A stretch of 64,000 nt of DNA from Bacteroidota bacterium (GCA_023386235.1 JAEWKC010000021.1:1-64000); one strand, 5' to 3'. Counted from the stretch's first letter, positions 8,966 to 19,503 are shown. A program made the numbers and translations. The notes: generated by a model from the letters alone, not told the origin.

Positions 8966-11900
8966 ATGAAGTATTTTATTATTTGCTGTCTCATGGTTTT
9001 GTCTGATTCCGTTCTGGGACAGATAAAAGATATATCTTTTGTAAATTATACCAGGGAACAGGGTCTCAGCGACAATAACATCATTGAAATAATACAGGAT
9101 GGAAAAGGTTTTATTTGGGTGGCCACACGCGAAGGCCTGAATAGATTTGACGGTAAGAATTTTAAGATTTATACCAATAAAAAGCATTCTGTAAACTCTC
9201 TCAGCGACAATTATATATATAATCTGTATATAGATTCTAAAAAAAGATTGTGGATTGCAGCACCGTATGCCTTAAATCTTTATGATGAAAAACACGATCA
9301 TTTTATAAGATACATGACCTATAATGAATCGGGTAGTGCAAAAACGCCGGTGTATTGCCTTGAAGAGAATAGTAACAAGCAGCTTATTGCCGGCACAAAC
9401 AAAGGGTTGAAGTTATTTAATGAACAGCGCAAGAAATTTGAACATTATACACTTCCCGGACTCAATCTTTCTAATCAAAAAATCAATTGCTTATACACAA
9501 CTAAAAACGGCAGCCTGTGGATAGGCACAGAAACATCAGGCATATACAATTATCACAATGGCAAGATCAACCATTTTCCCCTCTCTCTTTTTTCAGGCAG
9601 GATTGTAGAAATTAATGAAGACAAAGACAAAAACATCTGGGCAGGCACAGACAATGGCGTTTATTTATTAATGAATGGGCAAAACAGTTTCACAAAAATA
9701 TCCGTTACAAAACATAATGAAGATGAGGTAGCTAAAAGTATCTACACAGATGTTTCGGGAAATGTATGGATTGCAATAGAAAATAAAGGATTGATCCAAA
9801 AACCTGCCGGACAAACTACATTTCTAAGCTTTGAACACAATCCTTATTCATACAACAGCTTATCTGAAAAAACAGTATCCTCTATTTATCAGGACAGACA
9901 GGGAAATTTATGGGTAGGTACTTTAAGAGGGGGTGTAAACCTGTATAATGAAAGCGTTAATAGATTTAAACTTTACTCGCACGGAAGAAAAGGCAGATCA
10001 ATAAGCTTTAAAAATGTAAAAAGTTTTGCAGAAGACGAAAATGGCAATATTTATATTGGAACAGACGGTGGCGGATTAAATTTCTGGAATATTCAAGAAG
10101 ACACTTTCGAGCACATGGTACATGTTGCCGGCAGTAACAGCCTTTCTTCGGATGCGGTTTTAAACACCTGCATTGATCATCAGGGAAGTGTATGGATCGG
10201 AACCTGGGGCGGTGGATTAAATATATACTATCCTGCAACCAAAACATTCAGATCTTTCCCTAAGAGTTCTCCAAACTCAATATTCTCTAATAATATCTGG
10301 AAAATTTTCCAGGATAAAGACAAAAAAATATGGATAGGGACTGATAAAGCCGGACTGAATATGTACGACTTTGCAACCGGCAGATTTTCTTCCGTAAAAA
10401 AAATAACTGAAACCGGCGATGAATTTTATGGAGAAACCATTTACAACATCATACAGGACCGCAAAGGAAGAATTTGGGTAGCGGGCAACAAAGGCCTGAA
10501 CTGCTTTGATCCTGCAACAAACCGGATTGACCATTATTTTATAACAATACAAAATAACGCAATAAAATCTTCTCATATTATTAAAACTATATTTGAAGAT
10601 TCACGAGGTCAAATATGGGCTGTAAACAATGGGCTTTATTTATTCAACAATGAAAAAAATCGATTTAATCTATATGATGCGAACCTTTCGATTCACCGTG
10701 AGAGTATAAAAAGCATACAGGAAGATAATAAAGGAAATCTTTGGTTAGGCACCAAGAACGGTCTGGTAAAATTTCATCCGGTAACGAAAAATGTGCATAA
10801 ATTCATAAAGGCCGATGGATTACAGGGAATGGATTTTGAAGTAAACGCTTCTTATAAAACAAGCTCCGGTGCTCTGTTATTCGGCGGATACAATGGTTTC
10901 AACTATTTTGAAGCCGCCGCTTTTAAAAACAATCATCAGCCTCCGCCAATATACATAACCCGTGTTACAACTAAGGTAAACAACGCAGACTCTTCTATAA
11001 ATTTTAGTATTCCCAAAAACATAAGTCTTTCTTATAAACAATCAAATTTTACCATAGAGTTTGCCGCGCTTAATTATATACTTCCTGAAAAAAACCAATA
11101 CGCTTATAAACTTGAAGGCCTGATCGATGAATGGACATACATTGGCAATGAGAATAAGGTAGTATTTACCAATATTCCCACAGGCAACTATGTATTTAAG
11201 GTAAAGGCATCTAATAACGACGGAGTTTGGAGTAGTGATATAGCTACTCTTAACATGACCATTGTGCCCCCTTTTTGGCAAACTATATGGTTTAAGATAC
11301 TGGCTTTAATCATTCTTCTAGGTGCGTTTGTGCAATACTGGAAAATGTCAAAACAAATACTGGTAAAAAATATTTCTTCAGGAAAACAGAAAGAGCTTTT
11401 TAAATTGCAACTTGATTTTTTCACTAACATTGCACATGATTTCAGAACACCTTTGTCAATCATCATGGGTTCTATAGAACGATTGGAAGAAGAATCTGCA
11501 CTGAAGAAAAATACTTATACCAAATTAATTGAAAAAAATGCCATAAGATTAAATAACCTTCTTAAAGAATTGATGGATTTCAGAAAAGCGGAAAGCGGGT
11601 TATTAAAATTGAACGTCACCGAAAACGATACAAATCTTTTTATACAGGAAATAGCATCAGATTTTGATGTATTGGCAGAAAACAAGCATATACAATTCAA
11701 CATTAAAGATTCCGGTGAATTGATGCTTAAGTGGTTTGATAAAAAAGTAATTCAAAAGATTATCTTTAATTTATTAAACAATTCCTTTAAATATACTCAG
11801 GATGGAGGTATTGTTAATATTGAAATATCTTCCATTAAAAACCAGCAAAGAGACTCCTATGAAAATACAAGCTCTTTTGAGAGTAAGCACAAACCTAAAA

Positions 11901-13042
11901 ATAATCTTTACATCACCATTACTGATAATGGCCCGGGTATTTCCGCGTCGTTCCTGCCGCAATTGTTTCAAAGTTATTACCGCATAAGAGATAATAAGCA
12001 GGAAGGATCCGGCATCGGGCTTGCCTTTGTAAAAAGCCTTGTGCTATTACACAAAGGAAAAATGCATATCCACACCGAAGAAAATAAAGGAACCAAAATA
12101 GTAGTCAGCATTCCTTGTGATAAAAGCGACTATTCGTCTAAGGAAATCAACCGAACGGATAAAAATATGGAAATGGTGCAAATGGAAAGTATAATCCCTG
12201 CAACAGAAATATATGCCAATGACGTGTCTCCGGTTAAAGAAAAAACGTTTATCGGTGCAAATAAATATCTGCCATCTATAAAACCGATGATATTATTGGC
12301 AGAAGACAATGGTGAATTAAGAGCTTTTCTAAGACAAAGTCTTGAAAAAGACTATGAAATAATTGAGTCCCTAAATGGAGACGACGCATTACAAAAAGTA
12401 AACAGCTATTTCCCTTCGTTAATCATCAGCGACATCATGATGCCAGGGATAGACGGCATCACTCTCTGCAAAAAAGTAAAAGAAAACAATCTTACAACAC
12501 ATATTCCGTTTATCATTCTTACCGCAAAAGACGATGCTGAAACAAACCTGGAAAGTATTCATTCCGGCGCAGATTTTTACTTTTCCAAACCCATCAGTAT
12601 AAAACTGCTTCAGTTAACGCTTAAAAACATTTTTGAGCATAGCAATCGGTTGAAACTACACTATCTAAAGGATTATCAAAATGAAGTAAAAGAAAATATA
12701 CACAGTGTTGAAGATAAAGAATTCATGGATGCTGTGTTGCTTGTGCTGGAGAACTCAATGGAACAACCCGATTTCAATGTGGGATATTTATGCAAAGAAA
12801 TAGGCATGAGCCAATCGAAATTTTATAAGAAGATCAAAGAAATTACCGGGAAATCAATTGCAGAATTTGTAAGAACGGTAAGATTAAAAAAAGCCACTTT
12901 CATCATGATGAATGAAAACGTATCTATTAACGAAGTTATGTTGCGCGTAGGATTTTCTTCCTCTTCTTATTTCACAAAGGCGTTTAAAAATGAATACGGC
13001 GCTACCCCCTCCGAATGGCAAAAAAATATCAAGGTTGATTAA
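8966..13042 (+). CDS. Hybrid two-component system regulator (HTCS)
   Basis: A 1358-residue one-protein sensor, kinase and transcription factor. In order: signal peptide (1-18); a periplasmic sensor of many Reg_prop beta-propeller repeats (about 25-640, recurring G-x-I/L-W-I/V-G/A-T motifs); a Y_Y_Y domain (about 690-765); one membrane segment (about 769-791); HisKA with phospho-accepting His824 in NIAHDFRTPL; HATPase with LLNNSFKYT, DNGPGI and GSGIGLAF; a receiver with phospho-acceptor Asp1156 in SDIMMPG; and a C-terminal AraC-type HTH (about 1250-1358). All catalytic residues look intact. HTCS proteins bind glycan fragments in the periplasm and activate the neighbouring PUL. The divergent susC and the direct repeat at 8836-8872 are the likely target; the ligand is unknown. 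Confidence 0.97.
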   Translation: MKYFIICCLMVLSDSVLGQIKDISFVNYTREQGLSDNNIIEIIQDGKGFIWVATREGLNRFDGKNFKIYTNKKHSVNSLSDNYIYNLYIDSKKRLWIAAPYALNLYDEKHDHFIRYMTYNESGSAKTPVYCLEENSNKQLIAGTNKGLKLFNEQRKKFEHYTLPGLNLSNQKINCLYTTKNGSLWIGTETSGIYNYHNGKINHFPLSLFSGRIVEINEDKDKNIWAGTDNGVYLLMNGQNSFTKISVTKHNEDEVAKSIYTDVSGNVWIAIENKGLIQKPAGQTTFLSFEHNPYSYNSLSEKTVSSIYQDRQGNLWVGTLRGGVNLYNESVNRFKLYSHGRKGRSISFKNVKSFAEDENGNIYIGTDGGGLNFWNIQEDTFEHMVHVAGSNSLSSDAVLNTCIDHQGSVWIGTWGGGLNIYYPATKTFRSFPKSSPNSIFSNNIWKIFQDKDKKIWIGTDKAGLNMYDFATGRFSSVKKITETGDEFYGETIYNIIQDRKGRIWVAGNKGLNCFDPATNRIDHYFITIQNNAIKSSHIIKTIFEDSRGQIWAVNNGLYLFNNEKNRFNLYDANLSIHRESIKSIQEDNKGNLWLGTKNGLVKFHPVTKNVHKFIKADGLQGMDFEVNASYKTSSGALLFGGYNGFNYFEAAAFKNNHQPPPIYITRVTTKVNNADSSINFSIPKNISLSYKQSNFTIEFAALNYILPEKNQYAYKLEGLIDEWTYIGNENKVVFTNIPTGNYVFKVKASNNDGVWSSDIATLNMTIVPPFWQTIWFKILALIILLGAFVQYWKMSKQILVKNISSGKQKELFKLQLDFFTNIAHDFRTPLSIIMGSIERLEEESALKKNTYTKLIEKNAIRLNNLLKELMDFRKAESGLLKLNVTENDTNLFIQEIASDFDVLAENKHIQFNIKDSGELMLKWFDKKVIQKIIFNLLNNSFKYTQDGGIVNIEISSIKNQQRDSYENTSSFESKHKPKNNLYITITDNGPGISASFLPQLFQSYYRIRDNKQEGSGIGLAFVKSLVLLHKGKMHIHTEENKGTKIVVSIPCDKSDYSSKEINRTDKNMEMVQMESIIPATEIYANDVSPVKEKTFIGANKYLPSIKPMILLAEDNGELRAFLRQSLEKDYEIIESLNGDDALQKVNSYFPSLIISDIMMPGIDGITLCKKVKENNLTTHIPFIILTAKDDAETNLESIHSGADFYFSKPISIKLLQLTLKNIFEHSNRLKLHYLKDYQNEVKENIHSVEDKEFMDAVLLVLENSMEQPDFNVGYLCKEIGMSQSKFYKKIKEITGKSIAEFVRTVRLKKATFIMMNENVSINEVMLRVGFSSSSYFTKAFKNEYGATPSEWQKNIKVD

Positions 13043-13069
13043 TATTTTGGTGAAAAAACAGAGATATTA

Positions 13070-14317
13070 TTAATCTGAAAAATCATGCGCTTTGGGTTTT
13101 AAAAATGTCAATTGTATGATCAAAATAAAAAGAACTACGACTGCCATTACTCCAAAATCTCTTCCCAGATTACCGGCATCCGTTGATTTGCCTAAGAAGT
13201 CTGTAATAAAAGCTCCAAAGAAAACGCCGGTCATATTCATTAATCCATACGCAGTAGCACGATACCTGGCAGGAACAAACTGGCATAATATAGGCATGTT
13301 GTTAGCATCAAACATGCCAAATCCTATACCAAATAGAAATGCAGAGGCCAGCAAAGTTTCAAGCGTGCTTCCAAAGCCTAAAAGAAGCAGAGAAGGTATC
13401 ATTAAAAATGTTCCGATGGCGCTGGTATACACCCTTCCCCGGATATTTCTTTGTACCCATTTGTCCGACAACAACCCTCCGGCAATAACTCCTATAAAAG
13501 AAGAAACAGCAATGGTAATCGTAGACAATGGGCCGGCTTGCGACATGTCTATATGTAAGCTCTCGGAGAAAAGAGTCGGTAACCAGTTTTTTGCAGCCCA
13601 GCCCGGCAGGCTTGGCACGGCGAAATAAAACAATATCACCCAAAAAGAAATATTAGAGAGCAGTACGCTCAACCCCTTGAAAACAGGTAAGGACGCTGAT
13701 TGCGCAAGCTCGTTATTATATATTTTACGGCGCTTTTCGCGCAGGAAAAAAATAAGTATTGCCGAATAAACTATACCTGCAATCCCAAACCAATGAAAGG
13801 TAAGCTGCCACGAATAGGTGGCTGCAACCGTAGCGCCGAAGCCTCCCAGCGCCTGCCCCATATATAAGCCGGTCATATGAATTCCTACAGCCAGAGAACG
13901 CGTTTTGGAATCGTGAAAATCTGCAATAAGAGATAATGCCGCTGGAATATATACCGCTTCGCTTACACCCATAATCCCTCTTAGCCATTTCAACTGAGAA
14001 AATGTGGTGGCATAACCCATAAAATAGGTAACAGCAGACCATACGAATAAACTCATTACGATGAGCCACTTCCTATTGATCTTGTCTGCAATCATTCCCG
14101 ATACAGGACTCATAAATCCATATATCCACAAAAAAATGGCCATGAGTATTCCAAAGTTTTCTGCTGTTTGCAGCTCTGCAATATCTATTTGCATAGACGG
14201 CTTCATGGTAGAAAGCATTTGCCTGTCCAGGTAATTCAGCAACGCCACAAACCACAATAGCGCAACCAAAAGCCATTTGTAATGTTTACTTTCCTGCAGG
14301 TTATCTGGTTTTATCAT
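13070..14317 (-). CDS. MFS transporter, probable sialic-acid (NanT-like) or sugar-acid permease
   Basis: A 415-residue polytopic protein with about 12 hydrophobic segments. It has the anion:cation symporter-type N-terminus LLNYLDRQMLSTMKP, the loop 2-3 motif GMIADKINRKW, and a second half with GLLSDKWVQR. It is the last gene of the sialic-acid transcript, starting 2 bp after the beta-galactosidase stop. MFS carriers in the same position serve as inner-membrane sialic-acid transporters in Bacteroides fragilis and Tannerella forsythia nan loci, so free sialic acid is the likely cargo. A hexuronate or other sugar acid cannot be excluded from sequence. It converges on the HTCS gene with only 27 bp between the stops, and no terminator hairpin is evident there. 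Confidence 0.85.
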   Translation of the reverse strand: MIKPDNLQESKHYKWLLVALLWFVALLNYLDRQMLSTMKPSMQIDIAELQTAENFGILMAIFLWIYGFMSPVSGMIADKINRKWLIVMSLFVWSAVTYFMGYATTFSQLKWLRGIMGVSEAVYIPAALSLIADFHDSKTRSLAVGIHMTGLYMGQALGGFGATVAATYSWQLTFHWFGIAGIVYSAILIFFLREKRRKIYNNELAQSASLPVFKGLSVLLSNISFWVILFYFAVPSLPGWAAKNWLPTLFSESLHIDMSQAGPLSTITIAVSSFIGVIAGGLLSDKWVQRNIRGRVYTSAIGTFLMIPSLLLLGFGSTLETLLASAFLFGIGFGMFDANNMPILCQFVPARYRATAYGLMNMTGVFFGAFITDFLGKSTDAGNLGRDFGVMAVVVLFILIIQLTFLKPKAHDFSD

Positions 14318-14319
14318 AA

Positions 14320-17300
14320 TTATTTTATCGGGGAGATTTTATAGGTATAGGAATACTGCTGCAATGGCATTAAATACTTGGTCAATGGCAGCGCACGCCA
14401 GCTGTTTACACTACCCAGGCCCATTTGTTTATAATCTATGTTAATCTGCGTGTAGTTTCCAGGCTTCAGTTCTCCGGAGTGTCTCTGGTCTTTCTTATCG
14501 CCATCATCCAGCGCGTCCTGTAAAAAATGCAGCGCGCTCATCGACAATAAAGTGTCTGACTGAAACCTAAGCCCTGCACCTTGCTCATTGGTAATATTAA
14601 ACCACCGGATATCTGTTTTTGTTCCCGTTTCCTGCGGCCTTGTATAAGGATGGTATTGCTGAGCAATGGTCTGGTTATAAATTCCTACATCGGATCCGGA
14701 ATTTCTATCCTGGTAATTTTCATGAGGGCCGCGGCCATAATAACTTACATTTTCAAACCCTGCGAGCATTACCATGCTCATTCCAAAGCGGAATAAAAGC
14801 ATGTTGGTGTCGGCGGCTGCCTGCGGGATCAATTTTTGATTTATAACTATTGCGCCTTCTCCATTAATAACATAGCTCAGGTAGAGGTCTGAATTTATTT
14901 CCTTTAAATTATAAGCAGCTTTTACTACCATTGATCTTCCTTGTTTGTTTATAGAAAAAGAGGTTGCTGTAAGGTTCTCAAGCGCTGACTTCACCGGCTT
15001 TGATTTGATCTGTAGATTAGCGCCCATATCATTATCCGTAGGCGCGCGCCAAAAATTAGGTTTTACAGAATATCCTTTTTCTAATAATTGCATCTTATTA
15101 AAATCGTATTGTTCTATTAAGCCTGTTTTTTTATCGAACACTATTTTACCATTATTGAATAAGATCTCTGCTTTGCCCTGCGATTCTTTTAAATCAATAT
15201 CCTGTGTATTTGTCAATGACAAATCATTTGTATATACTCCCTGAATCAATAATTGATCCTGCGCAATTATGTGCCCGGCAAATAATAACTTATCTGCATT
15301 TTTGAGTTCGTAATTAATATTCAGGAATATTTCTCCATGCGGGATATTCTTTATATCAATCTTTATATTTTTTGTTTTTTGAGGGGAGATAACTACATTG
15401 TTAACTTCTCCTTTTTCAAAAGGTTTTCCGTCCTGAATCAGTTGCCAAGTAAGTTTTACATTTTCTAATTTATCAAAAAAGTTTTCATTAAAGATTTCTA
15501 TGGTATTGCTTCCTTTCCATTTTGTATGAATGTTTTGATACAGTTTTTTCATCTCCCAGGCTTCCGGTTCGGGAGTTCTGTCTGACAGGAAAACACCGTC
15601 ACTCATAGAGTTATTATCAGAGGGCACATCCGGCGGACCGAAGTCTCCTCCATAGGCAAAAATCGTATCGCCCTGTTCGGTTATTTTTTCAATGCCCTGA
15701 TCCATAAAGTCCCAAATGAATCCGCCCTGAAAAGCATGTTTATTTTCCCGTATAATATCCCAGTAATCTTTAAAATTGCCTAATGAGTTGCCCATAGCGT
15801 GCGCATATTCGCACATGATAAAGGGTTTGGCAGGCTGTATGGTCTTTTGTGCATATTTAATCATGTTTTCAGGAGTGGGATACATGGGGGCAATTACATC
15901 CGAATTCCATTGTGTAGTAAAATTATCGTAGTTGGTTATGGCCTGCTCATAATGTATGGGGCGCGAGGTATCTCTTGCCTTTAACCAGTTGTACGCTTCA
16001 TAAAAATTGTACCCGTTGCCAGCTTCATTGCCAAGGCTCCACATGATTATACACGGATGATTTTTATCTCTCTCTACCATGCGCTGAATGCGCTGCAGAT
16101 GCGCTTCCTTCCAGGATGGCTGGTTGCCCAAAGTTTTGCTGAGTTCGTAACCTATTCCATGACTTTCAATATTTGCTTCGTCAACAACATAAAGCCCGTA
16201 TTTATTACAAAGTGAATAGAAATATTCGTCATTCGGGTAATGAGAAGTTCTCACGGCGTTTATATTAAATTTCTTCATCAGCTTCACTTCTTCAAGCATA
16301 GCTTCTTTAGAAATTGTCTGCCCTGTCTTTGGATCTGTTTCATGACGGTTGACTCCTTTTATTAAAATGGGTTGGCCGTTTACCAAAAAGCGGCCATTTT
16401 TAATTTCTACTTTCCTGAACCCTACATCCTGCGGAATAGTTTCCAATACTTTTCCCGATGCATCGGTCAGGGTAATGATTGCTTTATAGAGATTAGGGGT
16501 TTCTGCAGACCATAGCTTTGGATTTGAAATACTTACAACAGCTTTCTTCTTTATGTCATTATTGAAGACTATTGTATTTGTGGCTGCAATTTTTTTATTA
16601 TGGTCAAATATATCAATCCGTGCCCTGGAAGAAGAGGGCTTATTTAATTGTATTGCCGCATGGAGAAACCCTTGTTTGTGGTCTGCGGATATGTCTGGCA
16701 TCAGTTCTATATCAAATATTCCCTGTTTTTGTTTTGCGGCTATAAAGCAGTCTCGCATAATGCCGCCGAGTCGCCAGAAATCCTGCCCTTCCAAATAATT
16801 GCCATCACTCCAGCGCATAACCTTTAAAACAATAAGATTAGGTTGCCCAAAATTTACATATTTGGAAATATCAAATTCCGAAGGCAGTTTACTGTCTTCG
16901 CCATAACCTGCATATGCTCCGTTGACCCACACCTGCACGTTAGACTTTGCGCTGCCAATATGCAAAACAACTTGCCTGTTGGCCCACGCTGCCGGTATTT
17001 CAATTTGCCTGCGGTAAACGCCGGTAGGGTTAAAATCCATAGGCACAACCGGGGGGTTAGCCTTCATTCTATCCTGAAACTCGTACCCTATATTTACAAA
17101 TATGGGATAGCCGTACCCGTTGAATTCCCAAGTAGCCGGAATTTTAAAATTATCCCACCCATTATCGTTAAAAGCTTTTTTTTCAAAACCGCCCGGCAAT
17201 TTTGACGGAGCATCTACCCATTTAAATTTCCAGGTTCCGTTCAGATCAATATAATGCTCCTTAGGAAGGCCGGCTCCGCTCATTGCTGCCTGCAGATCAG

Positions 17301-17436
17301 TATAAACAAAAAAAGAAGCGTGCATGGGCAGACGATTGTCTTCATTCTTTTTTTCGTCTAACCAGAAAGGAGTTTGCGAATAGGCATAATTCGCAAGCAA
17401 CAGCATTGATAGGAGTATGGATTTTAATAATTTCAT
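14320..17436 (-). CDS. GH2 family beta-galactosidase
   Basis: 1038 residues, the usual length of LacZ-type enzymes. Signal peptide about 1-20 (ANYAYSQ), so probably periplasmic. Then a sugar-binding domain (about 50-220), an immunoglobulin-like domain (about 225-335), a TIM barrel (about 335-630) and a C-terminal Bgal_small_N domain (about 770-1035). Glu471 in WSLGNEAGNG is the acid/base and Glu543 in IMCEYAHAMGN the nucleophile; FIWDFMDQG is also conserved. Between nanM (8 bp upstream) and the MFS gene (2 bp downstream), its likely job is to remove galactose exposed once sialic acid is cleaved from glycoconjugates. GH2 also includes glucuronidases and mannosidases, but length and the small_N domain favour beta-galactosidase. 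Confidence 0.92.
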   Translation of the reverse strand: MKLLKSILLSMLLLANYAYSQTPFWLDEKKNEDNRLPMHASFFVYTDLQAAMSGAGLPKEHYIDLNGTWKFKWVDAPSKLPGGFEKKAFNDNGWDNFKIPATWEFNGYGYPIFVNIGYEFQDRMKANPPVVPMDFNPTGVYRRQIEIPAAWANRQVVLHIGSAKSNVQVWVNGAYAGYGEDSKLPSEFDISKYVNFGQPNLIVLKVMRWSDGNYLEGQDFWRLGGIMRDCFIAAKQKQGIFDIELMPDISADHKQGFLHAAIQLNKPSSSRARIDIFDHNKKIAATNTIVFNNDIKKKAVVSISNPKLWSAETPNLYKAIITLTDASGKVLETIPQDVGFRKVEIKNGRFLVNGQPILIKGVNRHETDPKTGQTISKEAMLEEVKLMKKFNINAVRTSHYPNDEYFYSLCNKYGLYVVDEANIESHGIGYELSKTLGNQPSWKEAHLQRIQRMVERDKNHPCIIMWSLGNEAGNGYNFYEAYNWLKARDTSRPIHYEQAITNYDNFTTQWNSDVIAPMYPTPENMIKYAQKTIQPAKPFIMCEYAHAMGNSLGNFKDYWDIIRENKHAFQGGFIWDFMDQGIEKITEQGDTIFAYGGDFGPPDVPSDNNSMSDGVFLSDRTPEPEAWEMKKLYQNIHTKWKGSNTIEIFNENFFDKLENVKLTWQLIQDGKPFEKGEVNNVVISPQKTKNIKIDIKNIPHGEIFLNINYELKNADKLLFAGHIIAQDQLLIQGVYTNDLSLTNTQDIDLKESQGKAEILFNNGKIVFDKKTGLIEQYDFNKMQLLEKGYSVKPNFWRAPTDNDMGANLQIKSKPVKSALENLTATSFSINKQGRSMVVKAAYNLKEINSDLYLSYVINGEGAIVINQKLIPQAAADTNMLLFRFGMSMVMLAGFENVSYYGRGPHENYQDRNSGSDVGIYNQTIAQQYHPYTRPQETGTKTDIRWFNITNEQGAGLRFQSDTLLSMSALHFLQDALDDGDKKDQRHSGELKPGNYTQINIDYKQMGLGSVNSWRALPLTKYLMPLQQYSYTYKISPIK

Positions 17437-17444
17437 TATAGGTT

Positions 17445-18527
17445 TTATTTAATAATTTCTGCTGACAAAACTTTTGGTGTCCGCGTAGCCGGCCTTACTT
17501 CACCTCCGGGAATAACTATCTTATTATTCCACAAAGCCATTGTGGTGGTTACAGGCGCCCAAACACTTTCATTAGGCACTTCAACTGCATTTTCTTTAAT
17601 ATCTGTATAAATTTTACCAGAGACATTCCATGCATCATTCTTAATATCATAGACGAGAATATTGTCTGAAAATCCGGGGTGTTTTTCTTTTAGATCGGAA
17701 GATGCAAGTTTTCCATCGTCTCCTCCGAAAACATATAGAAAGTTGCCGTTGCTATAAGCAGGTGAAGGAGCGGCAACTACAGGATAGGGAAGATCTGCTA
17801 ATCTTTTCCATCCTTCTTTTTCATCATAGGAATAGCTGTCTTTTAAATAAACCCGCTTGCCATCTATTAATTCTGTTCCGCCTATCAAATAAAACTTCCC
17901 GTTTGCTTCTGCTGCCACACTTAACATTCTTGATTGTCCCGGCAAGGAGGCTAATTGCTGCCACGACCTTTCTTCTTTTGACAGATCCAAACAAAAAAAA
18001 GAATTTTCCGTTTCTCTTGAATGAGGATTACGAATACCACCGGCTATATAAATTTTATTGTTGACCAATGCCCCACAGGTATTAGCCAATGCAAAAGGCA
18101 GATCAGGGAAGTTCTCGACAACTACTGAATCTTGCTTGTAGTTTAAAAGAAAAGCCTTGGCAACATGCCCAGTATCATTACTGCCTCCCACGCAAACAAG
18201 TCCTTGTCTGGTAGATACAGAAACTCCGTAACCTAAAGTTATCGGCAAGACTCCTGCCTGATGCCATTCCCCATCAGGATGTTTTAATACAAAAATATTA
18301 TCGTACCATACTTTTGTACCTCCTTTCCAGGGAGCCCCGTTGTCAGGAAAATTGCTTCCCCCCACTACCAGTAAGGCATTATTTGAAATGCCGGCAAAAG
18401 AGCCCGCAAAGCCAGTGGTATCGGGGAGTGACTTGAGTGTGTCCCACTTAAATTCTACATGCATTTGTGTCATTGTACAGCCTGATAATAAAAATATTGA
18501 TAGATAGAAAAACCTTAATGCTTTCAT
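17445..18527 (-). CDS. nanM: Kelch-repeat N-acetylneuraminate epimerase/mutarotase, lipoprotein
   Basis: 360 residues: lipoprotein signal with Cys17 (LLSGC), then a kelch beta-propeller with repeated GG motifs (VVGGSNFPDNGAPW, VCVGGSNDTGH, IYIAGGIRNPHS, FYLIGGTE, LYVFGGDD, VIPGGEVRPATR). This is the cyclically permuted mutarotase family. NanM speeds alpha-to-beta anomer interconversion of sialic acid, which matters because sialidases release the alpha form. The ATG overlaps the nanA stop in an ATGA, implying translational coupling. A lipoprotein anchor places it in the cell envelope, while NanA is cytosolic, so the order of action is mutarotation, then uptake, then cleavage. Confidence 0.88.
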   Translation of the reverse strand: MKALRFFYLSIFLLSGCTMTQMHVEFKWDTLKSLPDTTGFAGSFAGISNNALLVVGGSNFPDNGAPWKGGTKVWYDNIFVLKHPDGEWHQAGVLPITLGYGVSVSTRQGLVCVGGSNDTGHVAKAFLLNYKQDSVVVENFPDLPFALANTCGALVNNKIYIAGGIRNPHSRETENSFFCLDLSKEERSWQQLASLPGQSRMLSVAAEANGKFYLIGGTELIDGKRVYLKDSYSYDEKEGWKRLADLPYPVVAAPSPAYSNGNFLYVFGGDDGKLASSDLKEKHPGFSDNILVYDIKNDAWNVSGKIYTDIKENAVEVPNESVWAPVTTTMALWNNKIVIPGGEVRPATRTPKVLSAEIIK

Positions 18528-19486
18528 GAAAAATCTTTTATCGCTGTACGGCTTATTTCGCCGTTCTGGCTAAAGTTTATTTTTTCAAGTGTTGAAAAGA
18601 AGTCTATACTTTCAAGATATTCCTTTAACTCTTTCTCCTGCTCTTTGCTAAGCTCTGAAAGAGGCAAACGACAAGGTCCTAGGTCATATCCTAAAAACTT
18701 GATAATTTTCTTTTGCGTAGGTATAGGTGAATACTTCACCAAAGCTCTTATCATTTTTATACTTTCGTATTGAACCGCTCTTGCTTCATCTATTTTTCCC
18801 TGTTTAAAAAGATCAATTATTTTTAAATACAGGGGTGCGGCAAAACTGTAAGTACTCCCAATGGCTCCTTTTGCTCCTACGCTCAAAGCGGTTAACAGCA
18901 TTTCGTCATAGCCGTAAAGAATATCATACTTTCCTTCTTTGTAATTTAAACATGACTGGAATTCATGCATGGTAGTGGCTGTATATTTTATACCTGTCAA
19001 ATTTGGAATCTTTGTTTCTGCCAAATTTAAAAATTCCAGCATATCTATAGCTATCCCGGTAAGAGCCGGCATATGATAATAATAGAATGGTAAAAGAGGA
19101 GCGGCTGAAGCGATCTCAGCCATACAATCTACCAGATTTTCTACGGACGAAGGTTTGAAATAGAAGGCAGACACCGATGATATGGCATCCGCGCCTATCT
19201 GTTGTGCATGAGCGGCAAGTTTCTTACATTCCTTCAATGAAGAATGTCCGACATGTACAAAAACCAGAATACGTTTATTTACAACTTTTACATATGTTTC
19301 TGCAATTGCCATTCGTTCTTCTACAGAAAGGCTCAGTCCTTCACCGTTAGTACCACAAATAAAAACGCCTTTTACTCCGTCTTTAATCAATTTTTCTACA
19401 ACAGGTGAGATTAGGTTTAAGTCCAGCTCTCCCTGCTCATTAAACGTGCTGAATGTTGCAGCAATTATTCCTTCTACTTTTTTCAC
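18524..19486 (-). CDS. nanA: N-acetylneuraminate lyase
   Basis: 320 residues, a DapA-family TIM barrel of class I aldolase type that cleaves N-acetylneuraminate to N-acetylmannosamine and pyruvate. Lys167 in GIKYTA is the Schiff-base lysine. The FYYYHMP segment supplies the catalytic tyrosine, and GTNGEGLSLSVEER is the pyruvate-carboxylate loop. Spacing of Tyr and Lys matches E. coli NanA (Y137, K165). No signal peptide, so cytosolic. The start codon is GTG: no ATG lies close by, and the protein begins with the family-typical KKVEGIIAATFSTF. It follows a sialidase by 17 bp and overlaps nanM by 4 bp. Dihydrodipicolinate synthase is unlikely given length, motifs and context. Confidence 0.93.
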   Translation of the reverse strand: MKKVEGIIAATFSTFNEQGELDLNLISPVVEKLIKDGVKGVFICGTNGEGLSLSVEERMAIAETYVKVVNKRILVFVHVGHSSLKECKKLAAHAQQIGADAISSVSAFYFKPSSVENLVDCMAEIASAAPLLPFYYYHMPALTGIAIDMLEFLNLAETKIPNLTGIKYTATTMHEFQSCLNYKEGKYDILYGYDEMLLTALSVGAKGAIGSTYSFAAPLYLKIIDLFKQGKIDEARAVQYESIKMIRALVKYSPIPTQKKIIKFLGYDLGPCRLPLSELSKEQEKELKEYLESIDFFSTLEKINFSQNGEISRTAIKDFS

Positions 19487-19503
19487 TTTTTATTTTTTAT
19501 TTA

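Noticed and set aside
13092..13628. 178-codon open frame opposite the MFS gene
   Set aside because: It lies wholly within a well-supported gene on the other strand and has no family character.
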